DNA of 64,000 bases from Cryptomeria japonica (lineage: Eukaryota > Streptophyta > Pinopsida > Cupressales > Cupressaceae). The notes under the pieces are model-generated. The model worked only from the letters and a program-made list of their open reading frames with translations. It did no database searches and was not told where the DNA came from. This document shows, piece by piece, positions 1 to 10,848 of the stretch. Location of the stretch: assembly GCF_030272615.1 (NCBI RefSeq), contig NC_081413.1, positions 560,269,945-560,333,944 on the forward strand, read 5' to 3'. Numbering within the stretch: the first letter of the stretch is position 1; each line of letters opens with the position of its first letter. Both the position numbers and the translations under genes were made by a program.

Positions 1-1451
1 AGTAAAACTCATCAAAATATGATTTCGATGAAACTCACGAATAACTCATCGATAAAGATTTCATCGAAGAAAGGATGACTTCGGGGAGACTAGAAGATGG
101 TTTTTTGACAAGGGCCATTCACCGATAAGGTGATATCGAGGAAAGTGAACTTTCGATGAAAGATTAAAGCATTCAACCGAAGACAAGGGTTTCATCGAAA
201 ACTCTATTCACAATCATTTCAGTTGAACATTACTTCCCGTGAAGGAATTAAAAGCTCCAATGGAGGAATGGCGGAGTGAACTTATAAGCGTCAAGGATCG
301 GGTTCTGTCAAGATTGGATCAAAGCAAAGACATGGCCCCTACTGTCAACCAGATGATATTCGAATACCTTTCACAGGGAGAAAAATTAAAGAAACAGAGC
401 ATCAAGATCAAGACTTTTAAAGAAGATGATTATATTCATCATTTAGGGATTCTTAATCTGTTTTTACTTAAGTTTGTTAGGAATGTTCAAATTGACAATT
501 AGTATTTTGAAAAGATACATCTTTTCATAGATAACATTCGCTCTCATATATATATGAGAGAGGTTTCTTGTAATATTTAAAAAAAAAAAAGAGATATCGT
601 AGGAAGAAGACAGTAGTGTATGACAGCTTGTAAGTTTCCTGTTATACAAATTTTGACGGATACATAATGTAATCAGTCGTCTTTTCTTTGCATATGTGCT
701 ATGGATTATTTCATTTCATTGTTGGCAATTGCTTGTGATATTATCTAAAGGAGATAAGGTTATTCATGTTCTCTGAGTGAAATTTATGTTGTATGTTATA
801 AGGTTGAAATAAAAGTTTTGCTTGTGAATTATAATTGTTCTTTGCAGTGCTTACTTGAGTGGTCCCTTAAAGGTAGGGTTAAATTCATTCAAGCAACTTA
901 TGATATAGGCATTCAATTGATCTCACAAGAAATAGTAACTGATAGATCCATAAAGGGGTGGGTTTAAAAACTGTCTCACAAGTTCACATAATAAGTCCTA
1001 AGGAAATATAAAGACTCTGTAGCCCAGATAGCAAAGAAGGCACTGGCCATTTATAAATTACACTTATCACCATATTCATCATAAGTTATTTTAAAGCAAT
1101 AGGAGTAATTGAGTAGGAAACATAGAGTAAATTGGCAGTAGTGTATACACAGATCAAATAGCTTCTACAACAACAATCTTGAACTCATTTGCTATATCTC
1201 CATCCCAGGAATTTATGCCATTCTGAGATGGGAGGAAGCCAGATCAAGATACTTAATCTGCTATAAAAGGCACTAGTCATTGAAAACAACTAGTGAATAG
1301 GTATACTCGCCTAGGTCCTGCAGAGCCTAAAGAGAGAGAGTTAGTAACCAAATAGGTTCACTCTATATGTTGGCCAAGTCAATTGGAGGGTTTGATCATA
1401 GGGTTGACATTTCCTTAGAACCTATCCAATCTATTGATTTGAGACCCAACA
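1..1451 (+). repeat. 5' LTR of the Tat-like element (partial)
   Basis: Position 1 aligns with 8469 and the match runs to the CA at 1450-1451, where the two copies diverge. About a dozen substitutions occur in the first 500 aligned bases. Half of them are TG or CA here against CG in the 3' LTR, as expected for deamination of methylated CpG. The 3' copy has an extra 17 bp tandem duplication near 9780. The LTR start is outside the window. Confidence 0.9.
541..560 (+). promoter_or_regulatory. Palindromic TATA box in the 5' LTR
   Basis: A perfect 20 bp palindrome, CTCTCATATATATATGAGAG, contains a TATATATA core and is conserved in the other LTR. Its position in the middle of the LTR fits a core promoter at the U3/R boundary. 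The assignment as a promoter is inferred. Confidence 0.5.
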
Positions 1452-1581
1452 GATTGATGACTCTGCTGGAGATGAATTATTAAGACTCTGCTGTGGGAGA
1501 GAACTCAGAAGAAAGAAAAAACTTTCCTCTTAAGAAGAGAGGTGGCGACTCTGAATTAAAAAAAAGGGGAGAGGAATATCT
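1452..1581 (+). other. Leader with possible primer-binding site
   Basis: This is the untranslated stretch between the LTR and gag. No standard initiator-Met primer site (TGGTATCAGAG) is present. GACTCTGCTGGAG just after the LTR resembles primer sites matching tRNA-Arg reported for Ogre/Tat elements. GACTCTG recurs twice further on, including TGGCGACTCTG before gag. The exact primer site is unresolved. Confidence 0.3.
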
Positions 1582-3813
1582 ATGCACGGAAGGAGATCAG
1601 TCACAAAAGGACAACCTTTATCCCAGTTAGATTTCTCTCAACTAAAGAACAAAAACAAAGAAGAATCCATGAATGAATTCATGAGAGAAAGGTACAATCA
1701 GTATAAGTATGAAAACAACCAACATTCACCTTTAAGAGAACAGGATAAAGCAACTACCTCAAGTCCAGTGAACGAGGATTTGGTTGCAGTATATAGAGCC
1801 CAAAAGAGCCAATATCAAATTCCCCCTGGTTTTGAATATCACGAAGCACGATCCAGACAGAACACATCGCCTTCATTAGGATCAGGTATGGTAGATCCTG
1901 CAGATAGATTTACAGATTTAACTAAAAAGATGATGGAGGCAGTTGCTGAAATGAAAGATTCTGGAAGGACTCAGGAATGTTTGGAGCTATGTGCTAAATT
2001 AGGCATAAATGTTGGTGAGGACGATTTTAATCAAGATATAGACAATTACAAAAAAAAATGTGCTCAGGGAGTGACTAAAACAAAGAGTAATGATTTTAAG
2101 GCTTATGAGAACCCCTTGTTTGGTAACAAAAGGGATGATCATGTGCAATCGAGTGCACCACCAGGCCAGCCAAATTTACATAAAAACTTTGCTGCTCATA
2201 ACCAGTTTCCGCCTCCAGGTCAATTTTATAACCAATGTCCACCCCCTGATCAATTTCAATATCAATACCAGAATCAATACCATTTTCCTTATCAAATGCC
2301 CTTATATGATAACATGAACCAAAACTTTAGGAATCCTCATGGGGGGCATGGGCTAATGAATATGGAACAAATGAGGCAGTTTGATTTCTCAGGAATGATG
2401 GTATACCCATATCCTATCCCGAATGAAATCAGGACTGCAATACCAAGATTCACTGGAAGTAATGCAATTACAGGGGAAGCTCATTGTAAGGCCTTTGATG
2501 CAGTAATAGAGGATTTTGGTTTACCACATGAAGATGTTAAGATCAGGTTATTTATGCAGTCATTAACAAAAGATGCAAGAGATTGGTTTAGGGCATTGCC
2601 TGATGCATCCATTAGAAGTCTTGCAAAATTCAAAAGCTTACTCCTTGAATAGTATGGAGACCATAAAAGCCCTGAATTTGCTTTGCATGAGATCATTAGC
2701 ATAAAAAAGGAGCAAAATGAATCAATGGTAGATTTCAACAAAAGATTTAATAAGGTTCTAAACAAAATTCCCAATAGGATGAAACCAGTACCTGAGGTAA
2801 GCATTCTATATTACATCAATGCTTATGATAGTAAAACAAACTATGAGCTGAGAACCAGAAATCCTAGAGACCTCCGGGATGTTATGAAAGATGCCATTGT
2901 TATAGAAAATAACAGGAAGGCCGCTGGTAAAGTGGGAAAAAGAGAAGATGCAAGGTTGTACAATCCTAAAGCACCCAAAGCTAATAAAGATGAGGATAAG
3001 CTTGACAAAGTTTTGAATGCTCTAAAAGATTTATTTGTGAGGGTAAACAAAACAGAGAAGCAGCAATATTATTGTCCTGAGAGGCCCAGATTGCATGACA
3101 TGCCCTATAACACTACATGGAAAGATGGAAAACCAGTAGACAGGAGCCACAGAGATAACCAACAAATTCCAGATCCTTTGAAAAGAACAGTGAACTACGC
3201 TCAAGATGATGACATGTGGTGTTATGCTTGCAATATGCCACATGCTCCCTCTTTGTGCGTTGTAGCAAAAGGATTGTAGGAGGAAGAGAATGGCTATGAA
3301 GAGCAAATAGGCGACCCAACTGTTAATATGATATCCTTTACAGAGGAAGGAGGATCAAATTCCATTGATCAGTGCTCTGTGTTGCCTGTAATCACCAACA
3401 TAGGTAAAGGTGTTAAGCTCAGAATCCCCACCGAAGAAAAAAAAAAAATTACAGCTTTTGCCGTTGCACAAGCAAAAAGGACTTACGATTTGAGGAATAG
3501 AGTTGTGAATCCAGAGCAAGGTAAACTTGCTAGTCTTTTTATAAAAGAAACTGATGAGACACCCAAGCAAACAGATAAAGCAGCTAAGACTAAGGAAGTT
3601 GTACCAAAGAATAATATGAGGGGTCTTGATGTTCAAAAGGAAGAAATAGCAAAGTTTTCTTTAGCACAACACTCCACTTCATTTGATATTTCAAATGCGT
3701 TAACACAATTAAAAGTTTCTGTTCCATTGATGGAAATAATGAAGTTTCCTGAATACAGAGAAAAGACTCTGGAGATGATTTCAGGTGTCCAAAGGGAAAA
3801 GGCAAATGAATAG
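1582..3813 (+). pseudogene. gag: gag of the Tat-like element, two internal TAG stops
   Basis: This encodes the structural capsid and nucleocapsid polyprotein. One reading frame runs from the ATG at 1582 and is broken by TAG at 2650 and 3277; a third TAG at 3811 separates it from pol. The retrotransposon gag core lies around 2450-2800 (motif DARDWFRALPD, then FNKRFNKVLNKIP). A zinc-knuckle-like motif CYACNMPHAPSLC near 3221-3259 has C-x2-C-x3-H-x4-C spacing, one residue shorter than the canonical x4 loop. A proline/glutamine/tyrosine-rich stretch spans about 2150-2330. The stop at 2650 falls where the family usually has glutamine, so CAG to TAG is likely. Confidence 0.85.
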
Positions 3814-3849
3814 AAACAAGAGGTTCCAAAAGGTGACAATAATGAACAA

Positions 3850-6800
3850 ATGGCCCCAGTTATATATTTAGGGTCCACCATAACCAAAAACCCAACACAG
3901 GTAGACCCATTTTATCTCACTTTGGTGGTGAACAATAAGAAAGTAAAGAATTGTATGATCGACTCAGGAGCAGCCATAAATGTTATGCCTGTTGGAGTGA
4001 TGAAAGAGCTTGGATTGGAAGTTGATACTGCCTTTGGGAAATGTTATGCCATGGACAACAGGTCGGTCCCAGTGGTTGGCATCATGAAGGATGTAGAATT
4101 CAAATTGGCAGCTTGTCCAGAAGCATCGTACAAAACAGATATTATAGTAGTGGATGTCCCTCCAAACTATGGGATGTTGCTATCTAGGCAATGGTCGAAC
4201 ATGATTGGTGGGTATGTGCAGTTAGATTTGTCATATGCTACGATTCCAATCAATGGACAGGAGGTAAAAATTGATAGGGAACCCCGGTCCACATATATCA
4301 TAGAAGACATGGAAGAATTAGCAAATCAAATATGCTTTTTGCAAACTGATATGGACAATTTCCGAGTGCAGTTGACAAAACCTAAGGTTGATGAGTGGAT
4401 CCCCATTGAATCAGGTCTAGCTGGAAAGGATGATCAAGTGTGGAAAATGTTCTTTGATGGGTCTTGTAGCAAGGAAGGGAGTGGGGCTGGAATCCTATTT
4501 ATTTCACCCACAGGGGAAACCTACAAATATTCTTTCAAATTGTTATTTGAGTGCACAAATAACATTGCAGAGTATGAAGCCTTACTCACTGGTCTTAATA
4601 TAGCAGTTAAACATGGAATTAGATTACTGAGTGTGTTTGGTGACTCAGAGTTAATAGTCTCACAAGTAAAGGAGAAGTATACTTCAAAGCACTTAAGATT
4701 GAAACAGTATAGAAATGCTGTCTGGGATACTATAGAACTTTTTGATGCTTTTCAAATAAACTGGATAGACAGATCAAAGAACATTATGGCAGACTTTTTG
4801 GCCAGTATTGCATTGAAGGATAATGATATAACACTAACTGGGATATCTGAAGTAGAGATGAAAGTAAGACCATCTATTCCTGACAACCTATATAATTGGC
4901 AAGTGTTTCAAGATGATGTGGACCTACTGAAATTCTTACAGTGTGTTGATCACTATCAGACTCAGGCGATAAATTTCAATGACTTCGTGGAAGAGACTGA
5001 AGGTAAAGAAACTTTATTTGGACATGAAATCATACAACTGAAGTCAAATAAATTACCAAGAGGCCTAGTAGCATTGGAAAGGGCTTTCAATACTCAGGAT
5101 GTGATTGAGACTAAAGGATCAACTGTTAAAGAAAGTGATGTGGAACAAGTCAATTTAGGAAGTGAAGAAACTCCTAGAAATGTTTTCATTGGGAAAAGGT
5201 TAACTCCTGCCATGAGGCAACAACTGATAATATTGCTAAGGAGGTATAAACACGTGTTTGCCTGGTCTTATGAAGATCTCAAAGCTTATAGGGAAGATCT
5301 TTTTCAGCATGAGATACCACTTAAGCCAGAAGCTAAACCATTCAGACAAAAGCAGAGACCTATTAATCCAACATTGTTACCAAAAATGAGGGAAGAGATC
5401 ATAAAAATGAAAGACGCAGGAATTATTGAACCTTGCAGATATTCCACATGGGTCTCTAACTTGGTGTCGGTCAGAAAGAAGAATGGGGATATTAGATTGT
5501 GCGTGGAATTTAGGAACCTAAACATATCATCTCTAAAAGACAATTATCCACTACCAAATATGGATAACATGTTGCAGAAAGTGACAGGGTGTGAGTTGTT
5601 GTCTATGATGGATGGGTTTTCAGGTTATAATCAGGTGAAAGTTAAAGAAACTGAAAAATATAAGACAACCTTTATAACCCCATGGGGCACTTATGTCTAT
5701 GTACGAATGCCATTCGGATTGACTAATGCTGGTGCTACATTTCAGAGGGCAATGGATGTGGCTTTTGCAGAACTAATTGATGTAATCATGGTAGTATACC
5801 AAGATGACTTAACTGCATACTCAAAGAAAGCTGATGATCATTGTGAGCACCTTGAAAAGATATTCAAGAAAGCCTTAGAGTATGGGATTTCCTTGAATCC
5901 TAAAAAATGCCACTTTGGTGTTGAAGAAGGAAAGTTACTTGGACACATAGTATCCAAGGAAGGGGTAAGAATTGACCCTGAAAGGGTGGCAGCTATCAAT
6001 GAGATTCCCATTCCCCGAACCATCAAGGTCATCCAATCATTCTTGGGACAAATAAATTTTGTAAGAAGGTTTATTTTAAATTTTGCAGACATAATAAAAC
6101 CTATAGTAAGGATGTTAAGGAAAGGAGCCCAAATAGATTGGACTGAAGAAGCAATCGACTCCTTTATAGCAATCAAAAGAGCAATTTCTGAAGCACTAGT
6201 ACTAATCTCTCCAGATTTTAGCAAGCCTTTTATAATATTCTCATTCGCCTCCTGTCACACAATAGCGGCAGTACTGCTGCAAAAGAATCCAGAAGGGTAT
6301 GAGCAGCCCATTGCATATTTTAGCAAGTCTTTGAGCCCTTCAGAAATAAAATATGAGTTGAATGAAAAGCAAGCTTATGCCTTGGTCAAATCAGTGAAAC
6401 AGTTTAGACCATACTTAGTAGGGGCTGAAGTTATAGCATATGTTCCCAATGTAGCAGTGAAAGATATCTTCAGACAAACTGAGGTCACGGGCAGAAGATG
6501 TAAATGGATCAACCAAATACAAGAATTCAACATTGAACTCAAAATTTCACAAGTTATCAAAGGACAAGGATTGGCCAAACTCATGACAGGAACTGAGCTA
6601 GAGGAGTCTTGTGTAAATCAAGTAGGGTTGGAAGAAGCCAACTTCAGTATTGAGAATACAACATGGTACACTGATATCATGTATTACCTTAAGCACTTAA
6701 AATGTCCGGATGGTATGACTGATAATCAGAGAAGAACCTTAAAGTTGAAATTTGCAAAATATGTGATTGTCAATGGGGACTTGTATTGGAAAAACAGAGA

Positions 6801-7920
6801 TGGGATATTATTATTATGTCTAGATAACTACCAAGCAGAGAAAGTTGTTCGAGAGATGCATGATGGGGTTTGTGGTGGTCATTTTTCGGCTAAGACTACT
6901 GCACATAAGATATTGAGAGCTGGATACTTTTGGCCATGTGTCTTCAATGACTCTTACATATATGTCAGAAAGTGTGAAGCTTGTCAAAAATTTTCAGGCA
7001 AAATGAAATATCAAGGGTCACTCCCATTGAGACCAATGCTAGCTGAAGAACCATTTCAACAATGGGGAATAGATTTCATAGGAGAGATATCAGAAAAATC
7101 CAGTGGAGGACACAGATGGATATTGGTCGCTACAGACTATTTTACCAAATGGGTAGAGGCAATACCCACTAGACAGGCTACTAGTAAAGTGGTAATAAAA
7201 TTCATAATGGAGAACATTATCACTAGATTTGGTGTTCCTGCAAAGATCATCTCAGACAATGGTATGTCCTTTAGGTCTGAAGAATTCAATACTTTTTGTG
7301 AAGAATATGGCATCAAAATATCTCATTCTTCTCCTTACCACCCTCAAGGAAATGGGCAAGTTGAATCAAGCAACAAGAACATCCTAAAGATCATTAAAAA
7401 GATGCTAGGACACAACAAGAAAGCATGGGATTCAAAGTTGAGTTTTGCATTATGGACAGATAGAATAACAGTGAAGAAATCTATGGGAAAGTCTCTATTT
7501 GAGTTGGTTTATAGCAAAAGAGCTAGATTGCCTTTGGACAATCTCTTGCCTGTACATAGATTCATGACTCAAGAAGGGATAGATGTTGAAGATCCCTCAC
7601 AAGAGAGGATGATGCAGTTAGTAGAGCTTGATGAAGTCAGAGCAGAGGCTCAGAAGCAGAATATCAAAATTCAAAATTAGATGAAGAGGTTGTATGACAA
7701 GAGGACGTCAAATAGGAAATTTTGTGTGGGTGATTGGGTTTTAATGTGGAATGCCAGGAGTCAAGACAAAGGCAAGCATGGCAAATTTGAGGCTTTATGG
7801 ATCAAACCATATGTGATTATGGATAAAACAGGAGAAGATTCCTATCTGCTCCAAAATACAACAGGGGAAGTCCAAGAATTGCCAGTACATGGACAATTCT
7901 TGAAAAACTTCTTTTCTTGA
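3850..7920 (+). pseudogene. pol: pol of the Tat-like element (PR, extra RH, RT, RH, INT), one TAG stop
   Basis: Residues are numbered from M at 3850; the true protein probably continues from gag. Aspartic protease: DSGA with D38. Extra RNase H: D203, E241, D265 and D315, all four catalytic positions present. Reverse transcriptase: YQDD at 650-653, with MPFGLTNA upstream. Native RNase H, about 790-900: the first aspartate is replaced by F799 and the TDH aspartate by P866, with E839 kept, so it looks catalytically dead. Integrase: zinc-finger H1004/H1011 and C1042/C1045, then D1075, D1136, E1172 with DD35E spacing. A TAG at 7678 cuts off the integrase C-terminal GPY/F-like module (7681-7920), which stays in frame to a TGA. 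The extra RNase H lying before RT is unusual. Confidence 0.92.
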
Positions 7921-8468
7921 TATATTCTGTTATATGTACAGTAGATTAGGATCCACTTCCATTGTAAATACCATGACTTGTCAAAATGTATCCTCGCTAA
8001 CCAGAGATTCTGAATTCTTGAAGACATACACAATATGCCTCCATCCTCAGTCAGAGCCACTGTTGAACAATATATTTGAAATAAAAAATCTTCCCAAAGG
8101 CGTGAGAGCTAAAAGATCATCGGCCAAAATATCATGTCGAGCATCTCAGAAAGAGTTTCACCGAAAGAATAGTTTCATCGAAATAAAGCATAAAGTGTAA
8201 AACAATTAGTTAAGATGACTTCGGCAAAATATCTCTTTCGGTAAATGAATGAGACCACTCATCGATATTTCAGTTTCATCGAAAAACGGAAGGCAAACAA
8301 AAGGTGAAGTCGAGGAAATACAATTGCCGAAGAGACTTAAAAAAAATTCATCGAAAAGAAAATCTTATCGATAACATTATATCAATAAAAACAGAGGGGT
8401 TTCATCGATAAAAGAAGGACATCGAAGAAAAAAGGTTTTCGAAGGGCTTGCATGAACTTTCACTGAAG
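7921..8468 (+). other. 3' untranslated region and upstream part of the 3' LTR
   Basis: The 3' LTR must begin here, because the window starts inside the 5' copy and the true boundary cannot be aligned. No clear polypurine tract was found. From about 8100 the sequence fills with TCGA, ATCGA and CGAAG words that continue into the recognised LTR, so the LTR probably starts between 8060 and 8110. Confidence 0.5.
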
Positions 8469-9936
8469 AGTAAAACTCATCGAAATATGATTTCGATGAA
8501 ACTCACGAATAACTCGTCGATAAAGATTTCATCGAAGAAAGGATGACTTCGGGGAGACTAGAAGATGGTTTTTCGACAAGGGCCATTCACCGATAAGGTG
8601 ATATCGAGGAAAGTGAACTTTCGATGAAAGATTAAAGCATTCAACCGAAGACAAGGGTTTCATCGAAAACTCGATTCACAATCATTTCAGTTGAACAGTA
8701 CTTCCCGTGAAGGAATTAAAAGCTCCAATGGAGGAATGGCGGAGTGAACTTATAAGCGTCAAGGATCGGGCTCTGTCAAGATTGGATCAAAGCAAAGACA
8801 TGGCCCCTACCGTCAACCAGATGATATTCGAATACCTTTCACAGGGAGAAGAATTAAAGAAACAGAGCATCAAGATCAAGACTTTTAAAGAAGATGATTA
8901 TATTCGTCATTTAGGGATTCTTATTCTCTTTTTACTTAAGTTTGTTAGGAATGTTCAAATTGACAATTAGTATTTTGAAAAGATACGTCTTTTCATAGAT
9001 AACATTCGCTCTCATATATATATGAGAGAGGTTTCTTGTAATATTTAAAAAAAAGAAGAGATATCGTAGGAAGAAGACAGTAATATATGACAGCGTGTAA
9101 GTTTCCTGTTATACAAATTTTGACGGATACATAATGTAATCAGTCATCTTTTCTTTGCATATGTGCTATGGATTATTTCATTTCATTGTTGGCAATTGCT
9201 TGTGATATTATCTAAAGGAGATAAGGTTATTCATGTTCTCTGAGTGAAATTTATGTTGTATGTTATAAGGTGGAAATAAAAGTTCTGCTTGTGAATTATA
9301 ATTGTTCTTTGCAGTGCTTACTTGAGTGGTCCCTTAAAGGTAGGGTTAAATTCATTCAAGCAACTTATGATATAGGCATTCAATTGATCTCACAAGAAAT
9401 AGTAACTGACAGATCCATAAAGGGGTGGGTTTAAAAACTGTCTCACAAGTTCACATAATAAGTCCTAAGGAAATATAAAGACTCTGTAGCCCAGACAGCA
9501 AAGAAGGCACTGGCCATTTATAAATTACACTTATCACCATATTCATCATATGTTATTTTAAAGCAATAGGAGTAATTGAGTAGGAAACATAGAGTAAATT
9601 GGCAGTAGTGTATACACAGATCAAATAGCTTCTACAAAAACAATCTTGAACTCATTTTCTATATCTCCATCCCAGGAATTTATGCCATTCTGAGATGGGA
9701 GGAAGCCAGATCAAGATACTTAATCTGCTATAAAAGACACTAGTCATTGAAAACAACTAGTGAATAGGTATACCCGCCTAGGTCCTGCACCCGCCTAGGT
9801 CCTGCAGAGCCTAAAGAGAGAGAGTTAGTAACCAAATGGGTTCACTCTATATGTTGGCCAAGTCAATTGGAGGGTTTGATCATAGGGGTTGGCATTTCCT
9901 TAGAACCTATCCAATCTATTGATTTGAGACCCAACA
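8469..9936 (+). repeat. 3' LTR of the Tat-like element (minimum extent)
   Basis: Direct repeat of 1-1451 ending in CA. It contains the same palindromic TATA box and a 17 bp tandem duplication of CGCCTAGGTCCTGCA-type sequence near 9770-9805 that the 5' copy lacks. Confidence 0.92.
9009..9028 (+). promoter_or_regulatory. Palindromic TATA box in the 3' LTR
   Basis: Identical to the 20 bp palindrome at 541-560, so it has survived LTR divergence unchanged. Confidence 0.45.
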
Positions 9937-10773
9937 AGACCTACCTAAGCTTCTTTGCTCATCTCCACCAGTTTCACCATAGGGACTTTTTGCAACAAAG
10001 TGTCCTATTTTACCACAGTTAAAGCATTTGAGAGGCAATTTTCCTTTATACTTACTGGATCCTCTTTTAAGCTTTCTTACAAATTTTGCAACTGCAGTGT
10101 CAAATTCTTCACTAGATTCTCTATGAGCACTTACTTTCTTACCCTTTTTGGTGGAGTTGAAAGCAACTTCTTTCTTGGAAGTTCCTTCACTGATTGTCCT
10201 CATCTCATAAGCAGTTAGAGAGCCAAATAACTCATCCATTGAAAATCTTTTTAGATCCTTGTCTTCCTCTATAGCAGAGACCTTAGTGTCATAGTTAGAT
10301 GTGATTTTGACAATAACTTCATCACCAATTTCCTCTCCAAGTCCTCTGATGGTATTCACAGTTTCATCAACTCTGTGAAGGTAGTCTGCAATATTTTCTT
10401 CATCTTTCATCTTCAAGCCTTCAAGCTGACCTCTTAGTGTTTGCAGCTTGGCCTCCTTGACCTTGACATCTCCTTCAAATAATCTCTGCAGTTTATCCTA
10501 GGTCTCTTTGGTGGATGAGCAATGCATTACCTTAAAAAACTCATTATCTGACAACCCACTGAGAATATCATGTTTAGCCTTTGCATTGTTCTCATACTCC
10601 TTCTTAGCATTTGGGTCTATGGGAGGAACACTAGGGACAACATACCCATTCTTTACAGACATCCAAACATCAAATCCTAGAGAGGACAAATAGGTTTCCA
10701 TTCTTTTGCTCCAAACGACATAGTTGGTTCCATAAAACATGGGAGATTTGGAAGGTGACTCATTTCTTGCCAT
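9937..10773 (-). pseudogene. gag: gag of Copia-1, truncated and with a TAG stop
   Basis: The start is the ATG at 10773 (MARNESPSK), just downstream of the primer site. The frame carries a copia-type gag with a DKLQ..LQTLRGQLE.LKMKDEE region and then a zinc knuckle, CFNCGKIGHFVAKS. The fourth zinc ligand, normally Cys, is Ser. A TAG at 10498-10500 sits where the family has Trp (TGG), so a single G-to-A change explains it. Reading resumes in the same frame. The 3' end is lost to the Tat-like insertion. Confidence 0.85.
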
Positions 10774-10834
10774 TGTGTTCTTAAACCAGAATCTACCCAA
10801 GCTAGAGAAAACTTTAACCAACCGGGAACCTAAT

Positions 10835-10846
10835 GCTTTGATACCA
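10835..10846 (-). other. Primer-binding site of Copia-1 (initiator tRNA-Met)
   Basis: The minus strand reads TGGTATCAAAGC, a near-perfect complement of the 3' end of plant initiator tRNA-Met (usual form TGGTATCAGAGC). It lies two bases from the LTR end. Confidence 0.85.
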
Positions 10847-10848
10847 AT

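Larger units (their letters stand above)
1..9936 (+). mobile_element. Ty3/gypsy retrotransposon, Tat-like, left end cut by window
   Basis: Two direct repeats (1-1451 and 8469-9936) flank a gag-pol region on the plus strand. Domain order in pol is protease, extra RNase H, reverse transcriptase, degenerate RNase H, integrase. The extra RNase H is the mark of the Tat group. Gag and pol lie in one frame from 1582 to 7920, broken only by four TAG codons, so this copy is defective but lightly decayed. The 3' LTR ends in CA at 9936 and abuts the gag of a minus-strand copia element, so this element inserted into that copia. The bases after the junction, AGACC, are the predicted target-site duplication; the left partner lies outside the window. 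Confidence 0.92.

Noticed and set aside
239-502. 87 aa ORF in the Tat LTR, repeated at 8707-8970
   Set aside because: It is present in both LTRs only because they are copies. Substitutions between them change amino acids freely, and no family was recognised.
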